From assembly GCA_037446395.1 (NCBI GenBank), contig JBBIIP010000020.1, positions 1-52,534 of the forward strand: a stretch of 52,534 nucleotides of DNA, read 5' to 3'. A program made the position numbers and the translations under genes. The DNA is from JAAYJT01 sp037446395. Its GTDB lineage: Bacteria; Bacteroidota; Bacteroidia; Bacteroidales; JAAYJT01. The stretch's first letter is position 1. Each line of letters opens with the position of its first letter. The notes beneath the pieces were generated by a model that saw only the letters and a list, made by a program, of their open reading frames with translations, did no database searches and was not told where the DNA came from. This document shows, one piece after another, positions 35,364 through 44,152 of this stretch.

Positions 35364-36260
35364 TCACTTGATGTTCCTAAGTTTGTTTTCAACCTCCGAG
35401 ACTTTGGTCATCTGAGCCCTTATTTCATTGTTCTTAATCTCTTGCTGCTCATTGTTCATGGCAATATCGCGGTTTGCTTTTTGAATATCGGCTTTGAGGG
35501 AGATAATTTTGTTGTGCATCGTTTCGATGCGTTTAAGAGTGTTTTTCTTCTCATTCTCAATTTTTTTCAACTCTGATTTTTGCGTCTTTAACAACTCAGG
35601 ATCGTTTTTATTGGCACTGATTTGGTTTCTTTTGGCAATGATTTCTTCGTTTTTTCGCTCGCGCAATGCGGTTTCCTGTTTGATTTCTTCCTCAATATTC
35701 GAGATTCGTTGTTCGTTTTCGGAAACCCTTTTCTGCAATGAGGTATTTTGCTTCATCAACCGATCGAGGTCTGCCTCCAGGTTTTTAAGTGTTTTTTCTT
35801 CCTTATTCAGTTCATCCTGCACGGCTACAGTTCGTTGCCCCGAAACAAACTCAAGCAGAAAATTTTTGGCAGCATCAACAACGGGTTTGCGGGTGCTGAA
35901 CTCATTAATAAAATCCCCCTCCAATTCAAACGCTGCAATTAGTTCAACTCCATCAGGTTGCTGTGCAAGAGCGCTAAAGACATTCATTGGCTGGTCGGAG
36001 ATTTTATCCAAAATTGTGTTTTCGATAGAGAACTCGTTCGCAGAGGCTTTAATTTTGGATTTGGTATTCTTCTTCAGTACATTTTGCCATGTTTTGGCCA
36101 CTTTGTCTACCTGAGCCTGCTTGATTTTTACTTTGAACGCCGATACATCTCCTTTGGCGGTTTTCAGTGTGCATAGCTCCACTTCGGTTTTTTCTTGCGA
36201 AACAGCAGAAAACCAAATGAAGGAAAGGCCTATGAGGCTCACAATAAATTTCGTTTTCAT
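35364..36260 (-). CDS. Exported coiled-coil protein of unknown function
   Basis: About 298 residues. A signal peptide (MKTKFIVSLIGLSFIWFSAVSQE, cleavage near residue 21) targets it to the periplasm. Residues 25-140 form a compact mixed domain (CTLKTAKGDVSAFKVKIK, QQPDGVELIAAFEL). From about 150 to the end it is a long, highly charged coiled coil (LDRLMKQNTSLQKRVSENEQ and similar heptads). No family recognised. The start at 36260 sits exactly at the signal peptide; an in-frame extension to 36320 has no export-like character. A TATCTTTG box lies at 36318-36325. It is 43 bases beyond the 3' end of the MscS-type gene and may have its own promoter. Confidence 0.75.
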   Translation of the reverse strand: MKTKFIVSLIGLSFIWFSAVSQEKTEVELCTLKTAKGDVSAFKVKIKQAQVDKVAKTWQNVLKKNTKSKIKASANEFSIENTILDKISDQPMNVFSALAQQPDGVELIAAFELEGDFINEFSTRKPVVDAAKNFLLEFVSGQRTVAVQDELNKEEKTLKNLEADLDRLMKQNTSLQKRVSENEQRISNIEEEIKQETALRERKNEEIIAKRNQISANKNDPELLKTQKSELKKIENEKKNTLKRIETMHNKIISLKADIQKANRDIAMNNEQQEIKNNEIRAQMTKVSEVENKLRNIK

Positions 36261-36317
36261 GAAATAAGGTTTTAGGTGTGAATATGAACTTAAGAACATT
36301 TGAACGAATGCCAAAGA

Positions 36318-36325
36318 CAAAGATA
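36318..36325 (-). promoter_or_regulatory. Putative -7 box for the coiled-coil gene (TATCTTTG)
   Basis: The minus strand reads TATCTTTG, an exact TAnnTTTG match 58 bases upstream of the start at 36260. It shares the octamer found at other promoters in this window. The -33 element is not evident. Confidence 0.4.
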
Positions 36326-36362
36326 ATCATTCCGAGGGCTTTTTTTCAACTCTGGTAAAATT

Positions 36363-37643
36363 TTATATGTTCGGAAGCATTGGCCTCAGTTCCGGGTTTG
36401 TCCGGTTTTGAAACACCTCAAGGTCGAACTGGGGAATTACGGCCAGAAAATGATCGAAGATATCGGCCTGTAATTCCTCGAAATTTGCCCAGGTTTTTTC
36501 ACGGCTGTAAACATATATCTCAAGCGGCATGCCCGTTTCAGTGGGTTGTAGATGCCTGACCATCAAAACCATATCCTGATTCACCCGGGGATCCTGTTTT
36601 AGATATTCTTTCATATACATTCTGAAAACACCGAGATTTGTTTGGCGACGTCCATTTACGAGCACTGATTCATCTATATTCAACGATGAATTATAGGTTT
36701 GCAATTCTTTCTCTTTTTTATCTATATAATCGCTGATCAGGTGTATTTTTCTGAATTTTTCAAACATCTCGGGTGTGCAAAACTTCACACTATGCATATT
36801 AATTCTAACCGATCGCTTTATTCTTCTTCCTGCCGATTCTTCCATTCCCCTCCAGTTTTGAAACGATTCGGCAATCAGGGCATAGGTAGGAATTGTTGTA
36901 TAACTCATATCCCAGTTGCGCACCTTCACGGTTGTCAAGTTCATGTCAATCACGGTGCCGTCGGCGCCATATTTTGGCATTTCAATCCAATCGCCAGGCC
37001 TTACCATATCGAGGGCCGAAAGCTGAATGCTGCCCACAAGGCCAAGAATGGTGTCTTTAAATATCAACAGCAATATTGCTGAGATGGCGCCCATTCCGGT
37101 GAGTAATGGCCAGGGAGAGGTTTTAAATACGATTGATATCATTAAAACTGCGCCCACCAGGTACAATACAATCTTCACCACCTGAATGTATCCTTTTATG
37201 GGCTTGATTCTTGAAATGTCATAAGTGAGGTAAATGGCATGCAGTGCATTCAGAAAAGAACAGGCAACAAGAATAAACACCGCCACCATGTATATTTTCA
37301 ATAAAGTCTGGGCGAGGCTTCCCAAATTGGAAATATCTGCCAGAATGTGCGGGGCCAATGCATACAAAATCAAAGCGGGAATAAGGAAAGTGAGCCGTTG
37401 AAAGACTTTTTTCTCAATAAAGATATCGTCCCACGTACTTGACGTCTTTTTCGCTATTTTTTTTATTATCCTTATAACTATGTATTTAAGGATGTAATAC
37501 ACGATAACAGTTGCGAGAACTGCTCCCAGGAAAAGTAAAATATTGCTTAAATATGTTGCGACCTCCTCTGATAGCTTCATATCGAGAAGCAGCCTTCGTA
37601 TCATCGCATCAAAATGCTCAACAAATTTGGATAACAGGTTCAT
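36363..37643 (-). CDS. MscS-family mechanosensitive channel (YbdG-like)
   Basis: Inner-membrane channel of 426 residues relieving osmotic stress or sensing membrane tension. About five transmembrane helices cover residues 25-210. The pore-lining helix and start of the beta domain are GMGAISAILLLIFKDTILGLVGSIQLSALDMVRPGDWIEMP (seen in segments near residues 182-220). The cytoplasmic vestibule follows (GTVIDMNLTTVKVRNWDMSYTTIP). Size and the long C-terminal region point to the YbdG/YnaI-like miniconductance group rather than the smaller MscS. It lies 131 bases after the lipid-kinase gene, with a -7-like box at 37742-37749. Confidence 0.88.
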   Translation of the reverse strand: MNLLSKFVEHFDAMIRRLLLDMKLSEEVATYLSNILLFLGAVLATVIVYYILKYIVIRIIKKIAKKTSSTWDDIFIEKKVFQRLTFLIPALILYALAPHILADISNLGSLAQTLLKIYMVAVFILVACSFLNALHAIYLTYDISRIKPIKGYIQVVKIVLYLVGAVLMISIVFKTSPWPLLTGMGAISAILLLIFKDTILGLVGSIQLSALDMVRPGDWIEMPKYGADGTVIDMNLTTVKVRNWDMSYTTIPTYALIAESFQNWRGMEESAGRRIKRSVRINMHSVKFCTPEMFEKFRKIHLISDYIDKKEKELQTYNSSLNIDESVLVNGRRQTNLGVFRMYMKEYLKQDPRVNQDMVLMVRHLQPTETGMPLEIYVYSREKTWANFEELQADIFDHFLAVIPQFDLEVFQNRTNPELRPMLPNI

Positions 37644-37741
37644 AATTGTAAGGTGTGAATTATGCGTAAAAAACTCCTAAAGAATCTTGCTAAAACGGCA
37701 AGGATTTTTTCCACTAAAATTTGTCCGAAGCAAGTCTCAGA

Positions 37742-37749
37742 CAAATATA
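37742..37749 (-). promoter_or_regulatory. Putative -7 box for the MscS-type gene (TATATTTG)
   Basis: The minus strand reads TATATTTG, a match to TAnnTTTG about 99 bases before the channel start, in the intergenic space after the lipid-kinase gene. No -33 partner seen. A bulged hairpin with a T-run on the plus strand lies nearby (37684-37712) but does not serve a plus-strand gene. Confidence 0.3.
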
Positions 37750-37774
37750 CAATATTAGGGACGATCATCCACCT

Positions 37775-38674
37775 CTATGGAACAATAACATTCACTGATC
37801 TGGGATTTACATTCAGTACCAAATTTTTGGAGAGCTTTATTGTCTCTCCATCGAGGTTAATCCTCCGGTTCTTGTTCCTTTTAACCTCAACATGGCGCCC
37901 TTTGATGATGGTAACATATTCTGACTGGTCTATTTTCTTGGTGAACACAAGGTGAGAAATGACCGGAATAACTACCAGGGGGGCTTTCTTAACAATACAT
38001 ACATCCAAAAGCCCATCGTCAACTGATGCTCCAGGAGCAATTACTGTATTGTATCCAAACTGATTGCTGTTGGCAAATGTGATCATAAGGGCGCGGGTAC
38101 TGATCACCTGGTCATCAATTGTAATGATATATTTCTTTGGTTTATACAACGGGTATAGCTCTGTGACGAGCCTGAAATAGGGCAGGAAACCCCGGCGGCC
38201 ATACTGGGAGTATTTTTTGGCGATCAAGGCATCAAACCCTACGCCGGCAATGCTGAAAAAGATTTCATCATTGATTTTAACCGAATCAATTTGTTTAACC
38301 TTTCTGCGGTTGATAATATTAATTGCTTCCACTGCATTGCCCGGAATTTCAAGATAATGAGCCAACCCATTGCCCGAGCCAGCAGGAATAATGCCCAATA
38401 TTTTGTCAGTATCCACCAGCGCCCTGGCCACCTGATTTACACTGCCATCGCCACCTATTGCCACCAAAATATCTGTCTGATCCTTCACTGCCTGCTCAGC
38501 GAGTTCGGTGGCATGCGCGGCACTTGCCGATTGAACAAACTTGTGATCAAATTGCCCGTGATCCAGATGCTCTTCAATCAGCCTGTTAAACGACCCCTTC
38601 TGATGCTGCCTCCCCCCTGAAATGGGGTTCATGATGAATAGAATTTTTTCTTTTGTTTTTTTTATTTCGTTCAT
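37775..38674 (-). CDS. Diacylglycerol-kinase-family lipid kinase (DgkB/YegS-like)
   Basis: Soluble or membrane-associated kinase (299 aa) that phosphorylates diacylglycerol or a related lipid with ATP. The N-terminal catalytic domain (about residues 1-130) has ILFIMNPISGG at the start, VAIGGDGSVNQVARAL (ATP-binding GGDG) near 65-75 and GIIPAGSGNGLAHYL near 90. A beta-rich C-terminal domain follows. The ATG at 38674 gives a normal N-terminus; the 38701 alternative adds nine hydrophobic residues. It lies 33 bases (or 6 from the earlier start) after an LtaS-like phosphotransferase, whose reaction releases diacylglycerol. Confidence 0.9.
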   Translation of the reverse strand: MNEIKKTKEKILFIMNPISGGRQHQKGSFNRLIEEHLDHGQFDHKFVQSASAAHATELAEQAVKDQTDILVAIGGDGSVNQVARALVDTDKILGIIPAGSGNGLAHYLEIPGNAVEAINIINRRKVKQIDSVKINDEIFFSIAGVGFDALIAKKYSQYGRRGFLPYFRLVTELYPLYKPKKYIITIDDQVISTRALMITFANSNQFGYNTVIAPGASVDDGLLDVCIVKKAPLVVIPVISHLVFTKKIDQSEYVTIIKGRHVEVKRNKNRRINLDGETIKLSKNLVLNVNPRSVNVIVP

Positions 38675-38707
38675 ATCAATAAGGTTAACATAACCGAACA
38701 AGAAGTA

Positions 38708-40633
38708 CTACTCCTTCAACTTATTATGAATCATTCGATAATTATATTGCTGGATGATGGCTTGTGTAAACCTCGTCATGGATTCGGAGAGTGAAGGATG
38801 GCTCTCAAGAATATTATTCTTACACATGCTGTCTCTTTTCAAGTCATAGAGGGCAATTGCATTTTTCCCATCGAAATGAAACAAATGGTTGTCCTTGATC
38901 AGTTGATATCTTCCGTTGAGGAAAGTGATGCTAAACCCACTCTTATTCTCGCAAAATGCGGATTGACCGAAAGCAATGAAATTCTCCTTCCAGTGGAAAA
39001 GATGTAAAATGCTGGGCATGATATCGGCATGTTGAACAATCTTGCTTATTTTTTGAGGATGTTGTATTGCGGGATGATAAAATATCATTGGAATGGCATA
39101 AGAACCTGCAAAAGACTTGTAATAGGGAAATACTGGCTCCGAAGTATGATCTGAAGTGATAATGAACAGTGTGTTCTGAAACCAAGGCATCGCGGAAGCA
39201 GTCTTGAAAAATTGCTTTAAAGATTGGTCAGCATAATGGATGGCCTGGTGAATCGGAAGCGGGCCAGTTCTTAGTCTTCCTTTGTATTCTGATGGAATGG
39301 TGTAGGGATGATGAGAAGAAAGGGTGAAAATCACAGAAAAAAATGGCTTGTCCGATTTATTTATCTCCCCGGCCGCAAACTGAAGAAAAGGTTCATCAAA
39401 AATTCCCCAATGGCCATCGTAATGGCTTTCATCGTCAAATTCTTCACGTCCCAGGTATTTGTCGAATCCGGAAGCTTTGGCATAAGTGTCAAATCCCATT
39501 GTGCCGTTGGTTCCACCATGAAAAAAATAGCTTATATATCCTTTCTTTTTTAAAATGGAAGCCAGACTGCTCACCTGGTTATTGGAATAAACCGAACTAA
39601 TGAAGTCATTATTCATCAACGATGGCACACTGCTCAGGATTGCAGGAATAGACTCGATGCTGCGTTTACCGTTCGCAAAACCTTCAAAAACAACACTTTG
39701 ACAAATGAGCGAATCAAGGAAAGGGGTATATCCCTGGTAGTTAGCCGTGGTGGCCTCCTGGCAAAGTGCCGCGCTGTGTTCAGCAGAAAAACTCTCAAGA
39801 AGGATGATGACAATATTTGGATCAGCAATGGAATCAGAAAAATTGATCTTTGGTTCAGGAAGTGTTTTATGCAATGAAGAAAAGACCGCTTCCATTTCCT
39901 TCTCGTTTTTGAAATAGGCTGTTTCCTCGAGGTGTGTTTTTCCGATCGTTTTCATGATTGTGAAGGGGGTATTCAGAATCAATGCGCTCTGATTGGTGGA
40001 CACATACATTCCGGCCTGGGCAATGTCAATTGGTTTTAACTGAAAACCACCACGCATGCCGATAACAGCGAAAAACATCACAATTAAGGCAATCGCAAAT
40101 TGAGATAAAAAATGCCTCGTGCCGGTTCGGTTAGATTCGGTTGGCTTCAGAAGCCGATTCGCCACCCAAACCAAAATGAAGAAAAAAACAAATCCAACCA
40201 ATGTAACATACCAGAAATCGCGCAGGAATTGTGGCATAAGGGCGCCCATATCGCCGGCATGTTCAAGGTAGTCAAAAATGTCGGCCGTCATTCTTTTAAG
40301 GGTAAAACGATAATAAATAACATCGGCCAAATTGAAACCCAGGGCAATGATATTAGGGATACAGAAAAAAATGATGAAGTTCAAACGCAGTAGTAGCCTG
40401 GATTTCGGCAAAAAATTCAGGGCAAGGGCAAAGAAAATAAATATGCCATTGAGGTATAAAACGGCTGAAACGTCAAATCTCAATCCAAGCAAAAAAATGC
40501 GCAGGTATTCTTTAAAATTAGTATCGGCAAATAATCCGAGATTAAAGGCATACATTAACGACCTTGACAAAGCCAAAAGTGCAACAACTAACAAAATACT
40601 CAGTACCAGCCTGAGGTTTGAAGAAATCATCAT
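38708..40633 (-). CDS. LtaS-like sulfatase-fold phosphoglycerol/phosphoethanolamine transferase
   Basis: Membrane protein of 641 residues. Five predicted N-terminal transmembrane helices (about residues 8-190) are followed by an extracytoplasmic alkaline-phosphatase/sulfatase domain (about 260-600). Metal and catalytic motifs: IVIILLESFSAEHSA near 270 (metal-binding glutamate), GKRSIESIPAIL (likely nucleophile region, serine or threonine) near 315, TLSSHHPY, and IITSDHTSEP near 490 (metal-binding DH). Family members cut phosphatidylglycerol or phosphatidylethanolamine and move the head group to a glycan or lipid, leaving diacylglycerol. Lipoteichoic acid is not expected in a Gram-negative, so the acceptor is unknown. 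A diacylglycerol-kinase-like gene follows. A TATCTTTG box lies at 40692. Confidence 0.85.
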   Translation of the reverse strand: MMISSNLRLVLSILLVVALLALSRSLMYAFNLGLFADTNFKEYLRIFLLGLRFDVSAVLYLNGIFIFFALALNFLPKSRLLLRLNFIIFFCIPNIIALGFNLADVIYYRFTLKRMTADIFDYLEHAGDMGALMPQFLRDFWYVTLVGFVFFFILVWVANRLLKPTESNRTGTRHFLSQFAIALIVMFFAVIGMRGGFQLKPIDIAQAGMYVSTNQSALILNTPFTIMKTIGKTHLEETAYFKNEKEMEAVFSSLHKTLPEPKINFSDSIADPNIVIILLESFSAEHSAALCQEATTANYQGYTPFLDSLICQSVVFEGFANGKRSIESIPAILSSVPSLMNNDFISSVYSNNQVSSLASILKKKGYISYFFHGGTNGTMGFDTYAKASGFDKYLGREEFDDESHYDGHWGIFDEPFLQFAAGEINKSDKPFFSVIFTLSSHHPYTIPSEYKGRLRTGPLPIHQAIHYADQSLKQFFKTASAMPWFQNTLFIITSDHTSEPVFPYYKSFAGSYAIPMIFYHPAIQHPQKISKIVQHADIMPSILHLFHWKENFIAFGQSAFCENKSGFSITFLNGRYQLIKDNHLFHFDGKNAIALYDLKRDSMCKNNILESHPSLSESMTRFTQAIIQQYNYRMIHNKLKE

Positions 40634-40691
40634 TCCAGGTTTTTCTTAACAATAATTTACCAGTCGCACCGTGCCGGATTATACTGCGCGG

Positions 40692-40699
40692 CAAAGATA
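40692..40699 (-). promoter_or_regulatory. Putative -7 box for the LtaS-like gene (TATCTTTG)
   Basis: TATCTTTG on the minus strand, 59 bases upstream of the start at 40633. No -33 TTTG at 19 bases. It probably drives the LtaS-like and lipid-kinase genes together. Confidence 0.4.
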
Positions 40700-40778
40700 G
40701 GAATAGGCTGGTGAAACTATGCTAAAAAAATGATTTCCGGATGTTTCATTTCGCAAAGGCGTAGAAGCGCGAAGATGC

Positions 40779-40800
40779 AAAGTCTTGAAAAAAAGACTTT
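40779..40800. repeat. 8-bp hairpin in the gap before GH92
   Basis: AAAGTCTT (40779-40786) pairs with AAGACTTT (40793-40800) with a 6-base loop and is followed by TT. It may be a weak terminator. It sits in the 566-base gap 40634-41199, which otherwise shows no gene. Part of it (CGCAAAGGCGTAGAAGCGCGAAG) resembles a purine-rich repeat that I have seen scattered in related genomes. Confidence 0.3.
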
Positions 40801-41161
40801 TTAGCACAATAATATTAGCTTCGAGGTCGCCTGGTAATTTTTTAGCAAATGGTCAGGCAAGCGAGAACTTTGTATGTTACTTTCTATGTCTGGCTGGTAA
40901 AGAATGAAAAGCAGTCTTTTGAAGACGCAGGAAAATATCTTCTTTTTTAGTGGTTGGTGTCTGAACAAATTGCTGTATGGCTATTCAATTTTCTGAACAA
41001 TTATGATTTGGCAATTTTCTCTTGAGAGAAAAGTACCCTAAGAACAAGCTTCTAGAATTCTTCCAGCGCTTTTGAAAAATGCTTTGCCTTATTTGCTTTC
41101 TGAGTTTATACCCAACAAAGACTTCACTAATTTTGGGGATCATTTGCACACCTAATCTGGC

Positions 41162-41169
41162 TACCTTTG
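41162..41169 (+). promoter_or_regulatory. Putative -7 box for the GH92 gene (TACCTTTG)
   Basis: TACCTTTG lies 30 bases upstream of the ATG at 41200. A TTTG occurs 15 bases before it, closer than the usual 19. It probably drives the cluster from GH92 onward. Confidence 0.4.
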
Positions 41170-41199
41170 TTCATCATTCAAATTCAATTCCTTCACACC

Positions 41200-44139
41200 A
41201 TGAGAAACAGATTATTGCTTATACCCTGCACATTCATGTTGCTGGTGCTTTCGGCTTGTCAAAAGCCTGATCAGGTTATTCAGCCTGTGGAATTTGTAAA
41301 TCCATTTATTGGAACCAATGCCCACGGGCACACCTTCCCGGGAGCGACCATGCCATTTGGGATGGTGCAGCTAAGTCCTCAAACACGCCTCACTGGCTGG
41401 GATGGTTGCTCAGGATATCACTATTCCGATTCTGTGATTTATGGATTCGCCCACACCGCATTAAGCGGCACAGGTGCTTCGGATTATGGAGACATCCTCA
41501 TCATGCCCCTGATTGGCGAACCCGTATTTTCAAATACCCAATATGCATCTTCGTTTCGAAAAGAAAATGAAGCCGCCTGTGCCGGATACTACAGCGTATT
41601 CCTTGATAAACCGGGAGTGAAAGCAGAACTAACTGCCACCACCCGTGCAGGATACCACCGCTACACATTCCCTGCGAGTAATTTATCAAAATTCATCATT
41701 GACCTTTCACACCGCGACAAAGTGCTTGATTCATGGATCGAGGTTGTGAGCGATACAGAAATAAGGGGCATGAGGCGATCAACGAAATGGGCAAAGGACA
41801 TGAGGGTTTACTTTTATATACAGTTTTCCAAACCTTTCGCCTGGTACGGGATTGCGATAAACAATGAGTTGACCGGAAATCAAACTATTGCAAACGGAAC
41901 CAATTTAAAAGCATTTTTGGGTTTTGAAACTGCCAGCAACGAGGTTATTGAAATTAAGGTAGGCATTTCTGCAGTGGATGAGGTAGGTGCTAAAAATAAT
42001 TTATCCGCCGAAATCCCTGGTTGGAATTTCGACGAAATCAGGCAGCAGGCAAGCGATGCATGGAATAAAAAATTAAAAGTGATAGAAGTGAAAGGTGGAA
42101 ACTCAGAGCAGTTAACTACTTTTTACACAGCACTTTATCATGTTTTTCTTCAGCCGAACACATATTTTGATGTGGATCGCCGTTATAGGGGAATGGACCA
42201 GAACATCCATGAGGCGACCGACTTTGACAACTATACTGTTTTTTCGATTTGGGATACCTACCGCACCTGGCATCCGCTCATGACCATCCTCGATCCGGCA
42301 CTGGCAAACAATTTTGTGAAAGTCTTTCTCGATATGTATGAGAAGGGTGGACTGTTGCCTGTGTGGGAGTTGGCTGCTAACGAGACATTCTGCATGATCG
42401 GTTATCACTCTGTGTCGGTGATCGTGGATGCCTGGATGAAAGGACTAAGGGATTTCGATCCGAATCAGGCCCTTGAGGCGATGATACACAGTGCTAATCA
42501 GAATCACTTTGGTCTGAAAAGTTATCGTCAATATGGGTATATCGCAGGAGACAAGGAACACGAAGCTGTTTCAAAAACCCTTGAATATTGCTATGACGAT
42601 TGGTGCATCGCCCAATTTGCAAAAGATATCGGAAGGCAAGATGTTTATGATGAATTCTTGAAGCGTGCCCAATACTACAAAAATATTTTCGACCCTTCGA
42701 CCGGCTTTATGCGGCCAAAACTGAACGGAAACTGGCTCACACCCTTTAATCCTACCAAAGTTGACTGGAATTTTACAGAGGCTAATTCGTGGCAGTACAG
42801 TTTTTATGTGCCACAGGATGTATCGGGGCTGATTGGGATGCATGGAGGAAAACAAAATCTTGAACGCCTGCTTGACGAACTTTTCGAAACCAGCGACACC
42901 ATGTCGGGCCGGCACCAGTCTGATATTACAGGGCTAATAGGAATGTATGCGCATGGCAATGAACCGAGCCACCACATGGCCTATTTATACAACTTTGTGA
43001 ACAAGCCCTGGAAAACCCAAATGCGGGTCCGGCAAATCATGGATAATCTCTACAGCCACCAGCCTGATGGATATTGTGGAAACGAAGATTGCGGGCAAAT
43101 GTCGGCCTGGCTGGTGATGAGTGCAATGGGCTTCTATCCGGTTACTCCAGGCAATCCTGAATACATTATCGGCACACCCTGGTTTCCTGAAATGATAATC
43201 AACCTGGATGATGGCAACTCATTTAAAATCAATGCAAAAGATGTATCAAAAAGAAATTTCTATGTTCAGTCGGTAAAGCTGAATGGGCAAAAGTTTGCCT
43301 CATCCTTTATCAGCCATAAAGATATCATGAGTGGCGGCAAACTCGAATTTGTTATGGGTAGCAAGCCCAACCATAAATGGGCCAGTACTGATGAAAATGT
43401 TCCTGAAACAGCAATTCGCGACCACCTCATCCTCACTGTGCCGGTGATTAATGCGGCCGACCAGCGATTTAAAGACTCCATGGAAATCAGCATTTCTCAT
43501 CCGGCCAAACAGGTTCCTATTTTTTATACGACCGATGGTAGTGCGCCCGACAAAAATTCGCCACTGTATGTTACACCATTCATGATTCATGCTTCTGCTA
43601 CCATCAAAGCCATCGCATGGGATGAGGAGCTTGGTTTCAGCTTTCCGGTCGAAGCAAATTTCTATAAAATAGACCTGGACAGAACAGTTACAGTTGCGTA
43701 TCCGCCGCGACCAAACTATACTGCCGGTGGCATTAATGCCATCATTGACGGGTTGCGGGGCGCCGAAAACTGGAGGCTCGGGCACTGGCAAGGTTATCAG
43801 GGAGTTGATTTCGAGGCTGTCGTTGACCTGGGGTCAAAAAAATCAATTAAGAAAATTTCTGCAGGATTTGTTCAGGATGTGCAGTCGTGGATATTGATGC
43901 CTGTGAAAGTGGAGTATTTTATTTCAGAAAACGGAAAAACTTTTCATCGAGTAGCAGAAATCAAGAACATCCATGCAGCCGATGATTATCATATCAGCAT
44001 CCGCGATTTCGAGGCAAAAATTAATGCCAATGCAAGGTATGTAAAGGTACTGGCACACAAATTTGGCAAATTACCGGCCTGGCACCTTGGAGCAGGAGGA
44101 GATGCCTATATTTTTGTTGATGAAATCACCATTGAATAA
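41200..44139 (+). CDS. GH92 alpha-mannosidase lipoprotein
   Basis: Exported exo-alpha-mannosidase of glycoside hydrolase family 92 (about 979 aa), Ca2+-dependent enzymes that remove alpha-1,2-, 1,3- or 1,4-linked mannose from host or yeast glycans. The N-terminus is a lipoprotein signal (LLVLSACQK), so it is probably on the outer membrane surface or in the periplasm. Catalytic-domain signatures: GHTFPGATMPFGMVQLSP near residue 40, WDTYRTWHPL, GNEPSHHMAYL near 585 and NEDCGQMSAW near 627. A chitobiase-type beta-sandwich domain (IFYTTDGSAPDKNSPLY, about 770-815) and an F5/8-like C-terminal domain (about 840-979) follow. The start at 41200 was chosen because it opens the lipoprotein signal. Co-transcribed with the next gene, 13 bases away. 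Confidence 0.92.
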   Translation: MRNRLLLIPCTFMLLVLSACQKPDQVIQPVEFVNPFIGTNAHGHTFPGATMPFGMVQLSPQTRLTGWDGCSGYHYSDSVIYGFAHTALSGTGASDYGDILIMPLIGEPVFSNTQYASSFRKENEAACAGYYSVFLDKPGVKAELTATTRAGYHRYTFPASNLSKFIIDLSHRDKVLDSWIEVVSDTEIRGMRRSTKWAKDMRVYFYIQFSKPFAWYGIAINNELTGNQTIANGTNLKAFLGFETASNEVIEIKVGISAVDEVGAKNNLSAEIPGWNFDEIRQQASDAWNKKLKVIEVKGGNSEQLTTFYTALYHVFLQPNTYFDVDRRYRGMDQNIHEATDFDNYTVFSIWDTYRTWHPLMTILDPALANNFVKVFLDMYEKGGLLPVWELAANETFCMIGYHSVSVIVDAWMKGLRDFDPNQALEAMIHSANQNHFGLKSYRQYGYIAGDKEHEAVSKTLEYCYDDWCIAQFAKDIGRQDVYDEFLKRAQYYKNIFDPSTGFMRPKLNGNWLTPFNPTKVDWNFTEANSWQYSFYVPQDVSGLIGMHGGKQNLERLLDELFETSDTMSGRHQSDITGLIGMYAHGNEPSHHMAYLYNFVNKPWKTQMRVRQIMDNLYSHQPDGYCGNEDCGQMSAWLVMSAMGFYPVTPGNPEYIIGTPWFPEMIINLDDGNSFKINAKDVSKRNFYVQSVKLNGQKFASSFISHKDIMSGGKLEFVMGSKPNHKWASTDENVPETAIRDHLILTVPVINAADQRFKDSMEISISHPAKQVPIFYTTDGSAPDKNSPLYVTPFMIHASATIKAIAWDEELGFSFPVEANFYKIDLDRTVTVAYPPRPNYTAGGINAIIDGLRGAENWRLGHWQGYQGVDFEAVVDLGSKKSIKKISAGFVQDVQSWILMPVKVEYFISENGKTFHRVAEIKNIHAADDYHISIRDFEAKINANARYVKVLAHKFGKLPAWHLGAGGDAYIFVDEITIE

Positions 44140-44152
44140 TTTTTAGAAAAAG

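Noticed and set aside
35494..36114. 206-codon plus-strand reading frame
   Set aside because: It lies fully antisense to the coiled-coil gene; the run of F, S, C and R is the usual mirror of a lysine/glutamate-rich coiled coil.
37684..37712. Bulged hairpin with a T-run on the plus strand
   Set aside because: No plus-strand gene ends there, and on the minus strand the T-run is missing, so it is not a convincing terminator.
43300..43791. 163-codon minus-strand reading frame within GH92
   Set aside because: Antisense shadow of the GH92 C-terminal domains.
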